Positions 42,501-50,525 of a DNA stretch of 64,000 nt are shown here, piece by piece. A model generated the notes under the pieces. That model did not search any database. It was not told the DNA's origin and saw nothing but the letters and a program-made list of their open reading frames with translations. Source of the DNA: Bacillota bacterium (GTDB lineage: Bacteria > Bacillota > Sulfobacillia > DUMF01). The translations under genes and the position numbers were made by a program. How positions within the stretch are numbered: the first letter of the stretch is position 1; the number at the start of each line of letters is the position of its first letter. Where the stretch lies: positions 1 to 64,000 of the forward strand of contig DUMF01000029.1 in assembly GCA_012840015.1 (NCBI GenBank). Reading direction: 5' to 3'.

Positions 42501-43750
42501 AGCTGGTGCCTGAAAACGCTTTCGAGCACCACGATGGAGTTGTCCACCAACATTCCGACGCCCAGCGCAAGTCCGCCGATGGAGAGCAGATTCATTGTTA
42601 TCCCTGAAGCGTACATGAAAAAGAAAGTGGCGACGATGGACACTGGCATGGACACCGCAATGATTAGGGTGCTCGTGAGTGACTGCAGGAACAAAAGCAA
42701 CACGAGGGCTGCCAGGAGGCCACCCTGCCAAGCTGTGTTGAAGGTCTCGGTCACTGCGGATTCTATGAACCTTGCCTGGTCTTCAAGTACGACCAGCTTG
42801 ATCCCTGCGGGAAGCTGAGAGCTAAGCTGGTCAAGGGCGCGTCTCACTTGCCTGGTGACCTGCACGGTGTTTGCTCCCGTTTGCTTCTGGACGGAAAGCA
42901 CAACGCTGGGCTGGCCGTCGATCCTCACCAGCTGGTCGGGCTGCTTGTATCCTCGCCTTATTTGAGCGATGTCCCTCAAGAACACCGCTCCCCCTGATTG
43001 GCCACTAGCCCTGGTGGGCAGGATGATGGCGCCGATGTCTTCCACCGTCTGGAACTCGGCAACGCTCCTCACGTAGGCTTTCTTGGAAGCCAGTTCCACA
43101 CTGCCCCCTGCAATGTTTAGGTTCTCGAAGCGAAGGGTTTGGGATACCTGTGAGAGGGAGATGCCGTAACCAGTCAGGCGCGCTGGATCTACCACAACCT
43201 CTACTTCTTCCTTCACGCCGCCCTCTACGTTGACCATGGCCACTCCGTCTACCCTCTCTAGAGCTGGTTGAACGACATCTTTTGCTAGCCTGGTCAGCTC
43301 CAGAAGGTCGTGAGAGCCTGCAAACCCCACTCTCATGACTGGCATAAGGGATGGATCTGCTTTTATGATCAGGGGCTTGTCTGCCTCGGAAGGGAGGAAG
43401 GGAACCACAAGGTCGACCTTGTCCCGGGTATCCCGGAGTGCGGACTCCATGTTGGTTCCCCAGGTAAACTCTGCAACAACAATTGAGGACCCTTCAGCGC
43501 TCACCGATCTGACCCTTGTGACATTGGCTACTGCGCTGACTGCCTGCTCGATTGGCCTGGTCACCATCGTTTCTACTTCGGGGGCACCTGCGCCGCTGTA
43601 CGACGTTGAAACAACCACCATGGGGATTTCGAGCTTGGGGAGGAGGTCTACCGGTATCATTGTCACAGATACGCCGCCCAGTAGCACCACAAAGCAGAGG
43701 AGCACAACCGTGGCAATTGGACGCTTTACTGCAAGCTCAGCTAGAGCCAT
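39506..43750 (-). CDS. RND efflux permease fused to a TolC-like domain
   Basis: A 1414-residue single chain. Residues 1 to about 1040 are a complete RND (AcrB/MdtB-type) inner-membrane pump: first helix RPIATVVLLCFVVLLGGVSV, GLALGVGMLVDNSIVVLE with the proton-relay Asp in TM4, and IITLAGVVVNNGIVLLDY in the second half. A hydrophobic segment like a second signal sequence (AGATAIFLAVTLVFSRPQTARAS) follows at about 1040-1057, then about 355 residues of TolC-family helices (MDEAVNYALAHNPSISAAKYK; QLQLVQAQEALARAESALRSAKLVMAELLG split by short loops). TolC is usually 430-470 residues; the short length and continuous helices suggest the barrel strands are missing. ATG 43750 follows GAGGAGG. It overlaps the adaptor gene by 14 bases. 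Confidence 0.88.
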   Translation of the reverse strand: MALAELAVKRPIATVVLLCFVVLLGGVSVTMIPVDLLPKLEIPMVVVSTSYSGAGAPEVETMVTRPIEQAVSAVANVTRVRSVSAEGSSIVVAEFTWGTNMESALRDTRDKVDLVVPFLPSEADKPLIIKADPSLMPVMRVGFAGSHDLLELTRLAKDVVQPALERVDGVAMVNVEGGVKEEVEVVVDPARLTGYGISLSQVSQTLRFENLNIAGGSVELASKKAYVRSVAEFQTVEDIGAIILPTRASGQSGGAVFLRDIAQIRRGYKQPDQLVRIDGQPSVVLSVQKQTGANTVQVTRQVRRALDQLSSQLPAGIKLVVLEDQARFIESAVTETFNTAWQGGLLAALVLLLFLQSLTSTLIIAVSMPVSIVATFFFMYASGITMNLLSIGGLALGVGMLVDNSIVVLESVFRHQLMGKPMGRAALDGSREVGSAVLGSTLTTVVVFLPILFIKGFAAELFRELGLTVSFALAMSLAGAMTVIPLGSARLDLRPSERPAAQKVRAWLSALEERYRLLLQAAISKRVLTILAAIALMSAGVLSLSLVGFEFLPQIDQRLVGVDIRLPEGASLERTASVVRELESELLSRADIDMVLAVEGGAATSGRLSSRSSTNMGSLTVRLKEGATTSTQHLVEQLRQRASRIPGATISVNMKGGIAGSEYVFGKPISLQFKGDDTSVLAELSRDAASRISKVPGTREITTSVGEGTPELRVRVDRRRAAAFGLSSAQVGTAIKAALEGDVATRYRVGGKELDVRVRFPQEYCLNPHDLEYLPLVVPTSDSPVPLRALATLEHGVGPLSIERENQVRTVSVTAEIYGRTLGDVSRDVKEAITSMKLPQGYSVEVSGATSMMVESFKELSKAMVLAVVLVYMVMAAQFESLTMPLVIMLTVPFAISGVFIALALTRISLSIPSMIGIITLAGVVVNNGIVLLDYTMQLRREGMARENALVTAAATRLRPVLMTTTTTVLGLIPMAIPAGRGHEIRVPIAVTLIGGLTLSTILTLVVVPVFYLILDDFTRTLTLRRSSPKLKGVAGATAIFLAVTLVFSRPQTARASMSLHFSTMDEAVNYALAHNPSISAAKYKKDAAEAYLNFLDNALEQCQDDAARGQLLALAEAAERTRNLADKWLQAIRESISFGAKQAYLGCLQAQSAAELAKLGVELAERQFSATSTMASVGAATQKDVYSAQLQLVQAQEALARAESALRSAKLVMAELLGTPPDTSLQIEEESIHFERVGLSADQLAEAASTAKANRYEVFAARQSQGSEANPLEGNSSILASLPPDLVASFLQNYSSLASTAADWEVKAAEFKVMHEVYAAYEELLTAQARYDCALQGVFEAEEALRAARVKLAHGAASPLEVKAAEYAAARARFEKERALYSWYASKLKYSYVQGNGFSLPANSSTTGEAMSR

Positions 43751-45032
43751 TTGCCTGGTCCTCCTCAATCAGCTCCACAGGCGTGCCGTCTTCCAGGGAG
43801 TTATGACCGGACACCACTAACAGCTCCCGTTCTGCGATCCCAGTGACCACCGCCTGCTTTCCATCAGAAAGCAGTACCGATACACTTTTCTTCCGGGCAA
43901 TTCCCTCCTCCACGGTGAACGCGGTTGCGCGGGAAGGGTCTTGCTGGCTGTAAGCAAGCGCTTCTTCGGGGACGGTTACGCCGCTCTTCATGGCCTCCAC
44001 CAACCAGGCCTCAGCGAACATCCCAGGACGAAGTAGCCTTTGTTCGTTGGGCACCTCGACTCGCACCCTGAACAGTCTGGACTGGGTGCTGGCAGCAGGG
44101 CTTACCCACTTGATCTTGCCTTCTGCACAGTCAATACGGGCCGCTTCCACCTTTAGTTCAACCGGGTCTCCTTGCTTAATCGCTGTAGCAAGGTTTTCCG
44201 GCACGTTGAGGTCCAGGAACAGCGGGTCGGTGCAGGCTACCACCGCCACGGGGGTACCTGCAGCAATCAATTCTCCGGGCTCTCCGCGGGTTTCAAGCAC
44301 GCTCCCGGATACCGGGGATTTCACTTGCGCGTTGGAAAGGGCAATGGAGGCCAGGTCCCGTGCAGCCTCGGCCTGTTTGACCTGAGCCCGGGCTGCGTCG
44401 AGCGTTTCCTGGGAGGCGCCCGCCTTTGCCTGGGCAAGGTGCTGGTATGCCTGCTGGAACTGGGCTTCTGCTACCTTCATCTGGGTTTCGGCTTGCTCAA
44501 GCTGCTGGCGGGAAGCCACCTCTGCGTCGAAAAGTGCCTTTGTGCGGTAGTACGCGGAACGTGCTGCACTCAGCGTTGCATCTGCCTGGGCTACTGCTGC
44601 TTCGAGCTGGGCAAGCTCTTCAGCAGAAGGTCCTTTCTGCGCACGGGCCAAGTTTGCCTGGGCTGCCTGCAAGGCTGCTTCGGCCTGACGAAGTTGTGCT
44701 TCAAGCTCCCTCGTTTCGAGGGTTGCGATCAGGCTCCCCTTATTGACTTGGGAACCCACTTCGACGAAAACCCGGTCCAGCCTGCCGGCTATTTTGGGGC
44801 CCACGGCAACTGTTTGGGACGGGGTGAGTACGCCAAACAGCCTGGCTTTCTTCTGCACGGTGCCGTTTTTTGCTCGCACGCATTTCACCGGCACTGCTTT
44901 GGGTGGGCTGGAGCTCTGTGGCTGTTGGTTGCCCGAGGTCAGCGCTTCCCTACTGAAGAGCCACAGGCAAGCTGCAACTGCACACGCTATGGCTGCCGTA
45001 ACCGTCCAGTGACGTCTGAGCTTAACATTCAA
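43737..45032 (-). CDS. RND efflux periplasmic adaptor (membrane fusion protein)
   Basis: A 431-residue HlyD/AcrA-type adaptor. N-terminal membrane anchor (VTAAIACAVAACLWLFSREAL), then the first lipoyl half (KARLFGVLTPSQTVAVGPKIAGRLDRVFVEVGSQVNKG), a long Ala/Gln-rich coiled coil (about residues 110-230), the second lipoyl half (ARDLASIALSNAQVKSPVSGSVLETRGEPGELIAAG), a beta-barrel and a membrane-proximal domain. It links the RND pump to its exit channel; here that channel seems to be fused to the pump itself. The stop lies 14 bases inside the pump gene. Confidence 0.92.
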   Translation of the reverse strand: MNVKLRRHWTVTAAIACAVAACLWLFSREALTSGNQQPQSSSPPKAVPVKCVRAKNGTVQKKARLFGVLTPSQTVAVGPKIAGRLDRVFVEVGSQVNKGSLIATLETRELEAQLRQAEAALQAAQANLARAQKGPSAEELAQLEAAVAQADATLSAARSAYYRTKALFDAEVASRQQLEQAETQMKVAEAQFQQAYQHLAQAKAGASQETLDAARAQVKQAEAARDLASIALSNAQVKSPVSGSVLETRGEPGELIAAGTPVAVVACTDPLFLDLNVPENLATAIKQGDPVELKVEAARIDCAEGKIKWVSPAASTQSRLFRVRVEVPNEQRLLRPGMFAEAWLVEAMKSGVTVPEEALAYSQQDPSRATAFTVEEGIARKKSVSVLLSDGKQAVVTGIAERELLVVSGHNSLEDGTPVELIEEDQANGSS

Positions 45033-45264
45033 TGCCCATCACCGCGATTAGGCTGAGAATTGTGCGAGGGAGATTGACATCCACTAGTATACATCAGCGG
45101 GGGAGCAACGGAACATTTGCTCCCTGCGGCAGCTTACTGCTCCTCCTTGCGGTCGGCTTGGATCTTTGCCTGGACGATCCAGCCCCCTCTGTAGCGATTG
45201 CCCTTTTTCCTTCCTTCACCACCTTTCTCACCATGTTGCCCCCGATACCAGGAGGGATTCTCTA

Positions 45265-45860
45265 CTTACGGTAAAACGCTTAACCGGAAGATTTAAGCCA
45301 TCTAAGAAAAGATACATGCGTTGTCCTTAATGGGCTACTCCGGCCACTTAAGCATTTCTTGGGTTAACTCCTTGTTAATCTTAAAGATGGTGCCGGCGGA
45401 ATAGCCTTTGCCAGCAGTTCGCTGGTGATCTTTTTCATTTTCCTGCTGCTGATTCCCCCAATGAAAAGGTCGATGATCTGCTTGTCGATTCTCTCCTCTC
45501 TCCGCTTATAGTGAGGAAGAACCTTTGATTCAAATTCACCGCTGCGGTCCCCTTGACACCTGAATGTCTTCGATCATGCCAAAGCGAATGAGGAGATCCC
45601 GTTCGTAATATCCGCTGCGGTTGTTACCTCTTTTGCCGTTTCCCCTCTGGTACTGCTCATACCCCAGAAATTCGGTCAGTTCTTGCTTTATCGCTTCTTC
45701 AAGGGCATGACTTGACAGACTGCCTGACATAGAGAGCCAGATCATTGATGAAAATCTCCTGCCCCCACTTCTCTTTGACCTCGACATCCTGCAGCTCTTC
45801 TGGTAGCCTGATTTTGAAAGGTGTATCCTCTTTTTGGTTATTATGGAAATACCCGTCTAT
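45265..45860 (-). pseudogene. IS256-family transposase relic (N-terminal third)
   Basis: A minus-strand series of frames matches the start of an IS256/mutator-type transposase: LGYEQYQRGNGKRGNNRSGYYERD, then IRFGMIEDIQVSRGP, KVLPHYKRREERIDKQIIDLF, GYSAGTIFKINKELTQEM, and a final YLFLDGLNLPVKRF, which contains the first catalytic Asp. Several frameshifts break it and the other catalytic residues are missing. Neighbouring 45033-45264 and 45861-46211 hold no supported gene; a 7-bp hairpin GGGAGCA/TGCTCCC lies at 45101-45124. Confidence 0.75.
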
Positions 45861-46211
45861 TTGAGGGTACGCCCTTTTTTATGCTTCTCCCTTTTTATTC
45901 ACAATTGAGTTTTGAGTTTGCGCTACCGGTCATGCGGTGGCTTCCGTTGTGATGATGTTGCGTCAGGGCACTCTATCTTCCCTTGGGGTGGGTATTGCAC
46001 CTTGCATACTCTGCTGTTCTGGGCACACTGGTGGTTTGTGCGGGAAACCTCGTAGGTTGAACCTTCCACGGTTCCGTTAACCTGATAACCTCCCTCCTTA
46101 CAGGCCGCTTGGGTGCCCCCGGATATATCTCATCCTCGCGTTGAAAGTACTTGTAGAGTCAGCGTGTTTGCGCTAAGTTGATGAGGGGCTGCCTGGCTTC
46201 GGTACAGCCCT

Positions 46212-46664
46212 GTGGTACAGGTGATCAAGCCTTACCCCGACGCGTGGTATTGCTCGAAAGTGTGTGGAAGCCGATGTTGTAAAGTTGCGGACGTCTGGAC
46301 TCTTCAGGGCGAAGAACTGAGCTATGAGTTCTGGAAAGCAAACTATCCTAGGCTGGGCAAGAGCACCTGTGGCTGCCTCGACGAAAACGGCCTATGTATT
46401 GTTCATGATGCCCACAGGCCGTTGATTTGTCGCATTTTCCCCTATTTCAGGTTTGAGGACGCCGTTCTGGCCAGCTTGAGCTGCAAATATGTGAGCGAAG
46501 TAATCTTGCCCAGCATCAATAGCCATATCATTCGTGACTCCCTTTTCAGGGAGGTCCTAGAATACATCGACTGCGAGTGCTCCGGAGACCGGGTGCGCCA
46601 GATCGAGCAGAGGCTGAGGGAGTGCAAGGGGTTGTTCCTGCTCATCAGGGGAAACCGCGACTGA
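46212..46664 (+). CDS. YkgJ-family cysteine cluster protein
   Basis: A 150-residue protein of the YkgJ/UPF0153 family, thought to bind zinc or an iron-sulfur cluster through a Cys pattern: YCSKVCGSRCCKVADV near the N-terminus, then STCGCLDENGLCIVHDAHRPLICRIFPY, where the RPLICRIFPY box is diagnostic. Its role is unknown; relatives are small soluble metal-binding proteins. GTG 46212 is used; no strong ribosome site is visible. It lies tail to tail with the decayed pdxT gene. Confidence 0.82.
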   Translation: MVQVIKPYPDAWYCSKVCGSRCCKVADVWTLQGEELSYEFWKANYPRLGKSTCGCLDENGLCIVHDAHRPLICRIFPYFRFEDAVLASLSCKYVSEVILPSINSHIIRDSLFREVLEYIDCECSGDRVRQIEQRLRECKGLFLLIRGNRD

Positions 46665-46679
46665 TTCGCCCTGAAGCGT

Positions 46680-47233
46680 TGAGTGGAAATAGCGGTGTAA
46701 TCTAAGGTCGTCAGTAAGCTCAGGATGGAGCCCTGCAGCGAGGACTCGGCTCTCGCGTACCAGCGCAACCCTGCCATCGTAGCGGCACAGCACCTCCCAC
46801 GAAGGTGCAACTTCCGTCACGAAGGAGCCCTGGTAAACATTCCTGCAAATGGCACATCACCGAGCGCAGGGATCGCAAGTGAGCATTAGAAGCTGTTCCT
46901 TTGCCTTCCGAAACCGTTTCGACACACACGCATGTTCATGAGCCCAGGCCTGGGTTGCGCACTGCCTTCGATCTCCGTGGCAGGCAGCACCATACCTGCA
47001 TAAGTGCCGAAAACTCCCAATCCCAGCGCAACATGTTCGCGCACCGCTTCCAGCAATCTACTGTCTGCCATGAGCCTGCCTATTGAAATACCCTCTCCAC
47101 CTGGTATTACAAGCCCGTGAAGACCAACAGGCTGCTTCGGCTGCTTCACCCTTTCTACAGTACATCCACAAGCTTCCAGGGCCACGATGTGCTCCCTTAG
47201 TGCCCCCTGTAGGTCCAATGCGCCGATTCTCAT
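46680..47233 (-). pseudogene. pdxT: Decayed PdxT (pyridoxal phosphate synthase glutaminase)
   Basis: The frame at 46886-47233 reads an almost normal PdxT N-terminal half (IGALDLQGALREHIVALEACG, GLVIPGGEGISIGRLM), but the catalytic elbow GTCAGM is GTYAGM: codon TAT at 47000-47002 replaces Cys with Tyr at residue 78. After FGRQRNSF the frame breaks; a shifted frame continues with APSWEVLCRYDGRVALVRESR and LHPELTDDLRLHRYF (catalytic His-Glu region). With the nucleophile lost and frameshifts present, the glutaminase cannot work. Its partner pdxS, just upstream on the same strand, is decayed too. Confidence 0.85.
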
Positions 47234-47249
47234 TTCTCAACCTTCCTCA

Positions 47250-48095
47250 CAAGCCTCTTTTCTGCATCCGCTCTTCTTTGCGGATGGCGGAGATCTCCAC
47301 TCCTGGCATGGCGCTTCCAAGATTCCTGGAAACGGAAGCGAGTACCTCCGGCGAGCTGTGGTACGCAGTGCGCTTTACATAGCTTGGCCATCACGGAGGG
47401 TTCTCCAGTTTGAAATTCCCAGAACCTACGAACATTCCATCACAACCCAGCTGCATCACCGCTGCATCGGCATGTGTGGCAATGCCTTCGGCTTCGAAGT
47501 TGAACCACTGGCAACCAGCCTAGACATTTCACTTCAAGGGGCAGATGGTAGGGAGCTCCCATCTCCTTAGCCAGGGCGACCAGCTCATCGTCAGGAGTAC
47601 TGAACACTCTGCGTAGCTCCGCACTGATGATCCTCATGTCTCACGCTGCCTCAATGCCTTTGGTACGCATCATCGCTGCACTTTCTGCTATCCGAGGTAG
47701 TGCTTCCCCAGGGTTCCTGGCACCGCACACGAACTGCACCTCGACGGCACGTTTATCTATGTGACAGCTATCATCAGCAGGAGTAAGCACTTCACTTTCG
47801 TCGGTGCGATCCACACCCAGTTCATGCAGGAGCTGCGCCTCTACGAAATGCCCGATCCTCACCTTTGCCATGACCGGATGGTTGCAGTATCCACGATGCT
47901 CAGGATCACTTCTGGGTCCGCCATGCTGGCCACTCCGCCACTGGTACGGATGTCTGCAGGCACCTTCTCCAGGGCCTTCACCGCTACTGCACCCGCATCC
48001 TCGGCGATTCTGGCCTGTTCTGGAGCATGTACCGTCTTCAACTTTACCCCTCCCGTCCTCAGGTTCTCTGGAAGCAAGGGATAAATATGATCAGG
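47250..48095 (-). pseudogene. pdxS: Decayed PdxS (pyridoxal 5'-phosphate synthase lyase subunit)
   Basis: Four or more frames must be joined: [22 protein letters not shown] with [19 protein letters not shown], then [21 protein letters not shown] and [57 protein letters not shown], and near 47270-47330 a stretch resembling the C-terminal GLGEAMPGIEIS. These follow the PdxS order closely, so the gene was complete. Frameshifts after each segment and altered loops mean no functional lyase is made. It precedes pdxT in the normal order. Pyridoxal phosphate must come from elsewhere in the genome or from outside. Confidence 0.85.
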
Positions 48096-48120
48096 CTCCG
48101 GAGAGGCCTCTCCGGAGCCT
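48093..48120. repeat. Perfect 28-bp palindrome
   Basis: AGGCTCCGGAGAGG (48093-48106) is followed immediately by its exact reverse complement (48107-48120). It lies just upstream of the decayed pdxS start. It could be a hairpin terminator for a transcript from the right or a relic regulatory site. Confidence 0.7.
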
Positions 48121-48452
48121 GTGGGAAAAGTAACTGCACAACGGCGGTAACCATCGCCAGCATGTACCCAGTCTACCTCATATACACTTTTCGCTTTCTC
48201 CCATTCAGACTTTAGTGTCGGTGCCGGATTATCGCTGGCTCAACCGCTTAGCTGACGGGCTTGTCTTCTTCCGTTTGTCTTAGGAAGAAGCCTTACCGCC
48301 AGTCAGGAATTGAAGGGCTGTGCCCTTCTCACCTTGCCCCGAAGGCTTCCAAGTCCATTGTGCCCCAGTATTCTGCGGTGTTCATCGTACTGCAACCCAG
48401 AGATAATTCGCCATAACTCTATGGCACGAAATGGAGGGACGAAATCCGGGAA

Positions 48453-48489
48453 GCATGAAGTCAGAGGTTTTACTCTTCTACCGCCCGCA
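48453..48489 (+). repeat. Degenerate tRNA-Val 3' half (putative attachment-site copy)
   Basis: An ungapped alignment with tRNA-Val(GAC) bases 38426-38462 gives 29 identities in 37, including CAGAGGTT and TCTACCGCCC, on the same strand. Six of the first seven differences are transitions, consistent with decay. The 5' half of a tRNA is not found upstream, so this is a 3' fragment, as left by integration of an element into a tRNA 3' end. Around it, 48121-48452 and 48490-48568 show no supported gene. Confidence 0.7.
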
Positions 48490-48568
48490 GCGGAACCCCA
48501 AAAACTAAGAACTTCAAGTTGGTTTTATCAAGAAAGGAAAAAACAAGTAGAAGCTCCCCTAATAGTGA

Positions 48569-48609
48569 AAAAGGCGGTGAGCGGAAAAGGAGCGGGCACC
48601 GCTTTTTTG
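48569..48609 (+). terminator. Rho-independent terminator
   Basis: AAGGCGGTG (48571-48579) pairs with CACCGCTTT (48597-48605) and runs into TTTTTTG. It lies 80 bases after the tRNA fragment and before the lytS gene, so it may be the original end of the tRNA operon. Confidence 0.7.
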
Positions 48610-48800
48610 TTTACGGTTACTAAGTGGGAATCCGTCTTATCGCTACTCGGCCATCGTGGGGGCGGGAGCGTCATGGGAAACCGCTAATGCATTGCCCAGC
48701 CTGCCTTGGAAACCTCATAGACGTGTAATCGGGAAGAGGAATAGGACATCGCAAAGAGAAATACTCCACGGCGATTCGTCTCCGGAGGGGGATGGCATGA

Positions 48801-50525
48801 ATGGTTCCGAGACTATTTGTCATGCTCATTCAGGAGATGTCCGTAATAGCGGTTCTTGCCTTCCTCATGGGGAGGACGGTTGCCTTCAAGAACGCCCTTA
48901 ATAGGCAGTTGACCTTCAAGGATAAAACGGTCCTCGTGTTGTTTTTCGGGATCCTCTCCATCGTCGGCACGTACACCGGAATTCCCGTCCATGGCGCGAT
49001 TGCCAATACCAGGGCCATCGGAGCGATATCCGCGGGCTTGTTGGGCGGGCCATTGGTAGGTTTTCTCGCGGGGCTAATCGGAGGAGTTCACCGATACTTC
49101 ATCGGGGGCTTTACAGCCTTCGCTTGCGGCCTTTCTACGACGGTCGAGGGGCTGATGGGCGGGTTAGCATACCTGTCTCTCAAGAACGAAGAGGTAGACG
49201 GAAAAGTGGGCTTCATTTGGGGGTTGGCCGGAGAGATAACTCAAATGGTTATCATTTCGATCTTTGCCAAGCCCTTCAGCGAAGCTCTGGAGCTTATCAA
49301 GATTATAATGGTCCCTATGGTTACAGTAAACGCAGTTGGCGTTGGGGTCTTCCTTGCGATACTGCAGTCTACTCGAGCCGATCGAGAGAGAATAGAAGCG
49401 ATACAGGCTCAAAAAGCGCTGAAAATCGCCGCAAAAACGCTGCCTTATCTGAGGACCGGATTGAATGCTGAGTCGGCGCGGCGGGTAGCGGCCATCATCA
49501 AAGAGGTCTCGGGCGTAGCTGCCGTATCGTTAACGGATACCGAGAGGATTCTAGCATTCGTGGGTGCAGGAGCTGACCATCATTTGGCTGGGGAACCCCT
49601 GCTGACGAAGGGTACAAAGGTGGCCCTTTTAGAAGGCTCCCTACGAGTACTCGAGGGAAGGGACATGATAGGCTGCCCCAACACAGATTGTCCGTTGAGC
49701 AGCGGGGTAGTCGTTCCACTCATTATTGGAGGAGAGGTCGTGGGAACGGTCAAGCTCTACCAGGATGGCAAAAAACGCGTTACGCCTGTAATGGTGGAGC
49801 TGGGCAGGGGTATCGGGCAACTGCTGGCTACGCAACTCGAAATCGCACGGTGGCAAGCCAGGGCAGCTCTAGTCACACAAGCAGAACTCAAAGCTCTCCA
49901 AGCTCAAATCAACCCTCATTTTCTTTTCAACGCCTTGAATACAGTAGTGTCGTTCTGCCGCTCCGACCCAGCCAAGGCCCGGGATCTACTCATTCAGCTT
50001 TCGGAGTTTTTTAGGCGGAATCTACGCCAGTCAGATCAGTTGGTTACAATCGAAGACGAGATAGAGCACGTGAATTCTTACTTGGCTATACAGCTTGCAA
50101 GGTACGGAGAACGGTTAAAGGTAGAGATGAATGTAGACGATGAGGTTAAAAAGGCGCTGCTACCTCCCCTTACTCTACAGCCAATCGTGGAAAACAGTAT
50201 AAAACATGGGATAGGAGAACTCCCGCAGGGCGGAACAGTAAGAATATCTGCTCAAATGGATGGAGGGGGTACCATAAAAGTGGAAGTTACCGACGACGGC
50301 GTGGGGATTCCGGCCGATCGGCTAGCGTGTTTGCTTTCCGGGGCTGACATCCATAGCAGTTGTGGTACTGGCATAGGGCTGCGAAACGTCCGCGATAGGC
50401 TGAAAAACGTGTTCGGAGAAGCCTGCAACTTCAATATCCTGAGCGAACCAGGGCGGGGTACCACGGTGACGTTCAGGATTCCTGGAAGGGGGGGTGCTTT
50501 TGATAGGGGTGCTAATCGCCGATGA
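48801..50525 (+). CDS. lytS: LytS-type sensor histidine kinase
   Basis: A 574-residue membrane kinase. It has a 5TM-LYT domain (about residues 1-195; GTYTGIPVHGAIANTRAIGAISAGLLGGP), a GAF-like segment (about 215-345), a His_kinase region with QINPHFLFNALNTVVSFCR, where the phosphoacceptor His lies in the PHFLFN motif, and an ATPase domain (PLTLQPIVENSIKHGI; VTDDGVGIP). Kinases of this type sense pyruvate or peptide/wall state and phosphorylate a LytTR regulator. ATG 48801 follows GGAGGGGG. The adjacent gene encodes that regulator, and a CstA-type carrier faces the pair. Confidence 0.9.
   Translation: MVPRLFVMLIQEMSVIAVLAFLMGRTVAFKNALNRQLTFKDKTVLVLFFGILSIVGTYTGIPVHGAIANTRAIGAISAGLLGGPLVGFLAGLIGGVHRYFIGGFTAFACGLSTTVEGLMGGLAYLSLKNEEVDGKVGFIWGLAGEITQMVIISIFAKPFSEALELIKIIMVPMVTVNAVGVGVFLAILQSTRADRERIEAIQAQKALKIAAKTLPYLRTGLNAESARRVAAIIKEVSGVAAVSLTDTERILAFVGAGADHHLAGEPLLTKGTKVALLEGSLRVLEGRDMIGCPNTDCPLSSGVVVPLIIGGEVVGTVKLYQDGKKRVTPVMVELGRGIGQLLATQLEIARWQARAALVTQAELKALQAQINPHFLFNALNTVVSFCRSDPAKARDLLIQLSEFFRRNLRQSDQLVTIEDEIEHVNSYLAIQLARYGERLKVEMNVDDEVKKALLPPLTLQPIVENSIKHGIGELPQGGTVRISAQMDGGGTIKVEVTDDGVGIPADRLACLLSGADIHSSCGTGIGLRNVRDRLKNVFGEACNFNILSEPGRGTTVTFRIPGRGGAFDRGANRR

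Noticed and set aside
44172-45056. 294-codon plus-strand frame across the adaptor gene
   Set aside because: Antisense shadow; Cys/Leu-rich product of the Ala/Gln-rich coiled coil on the other strand.
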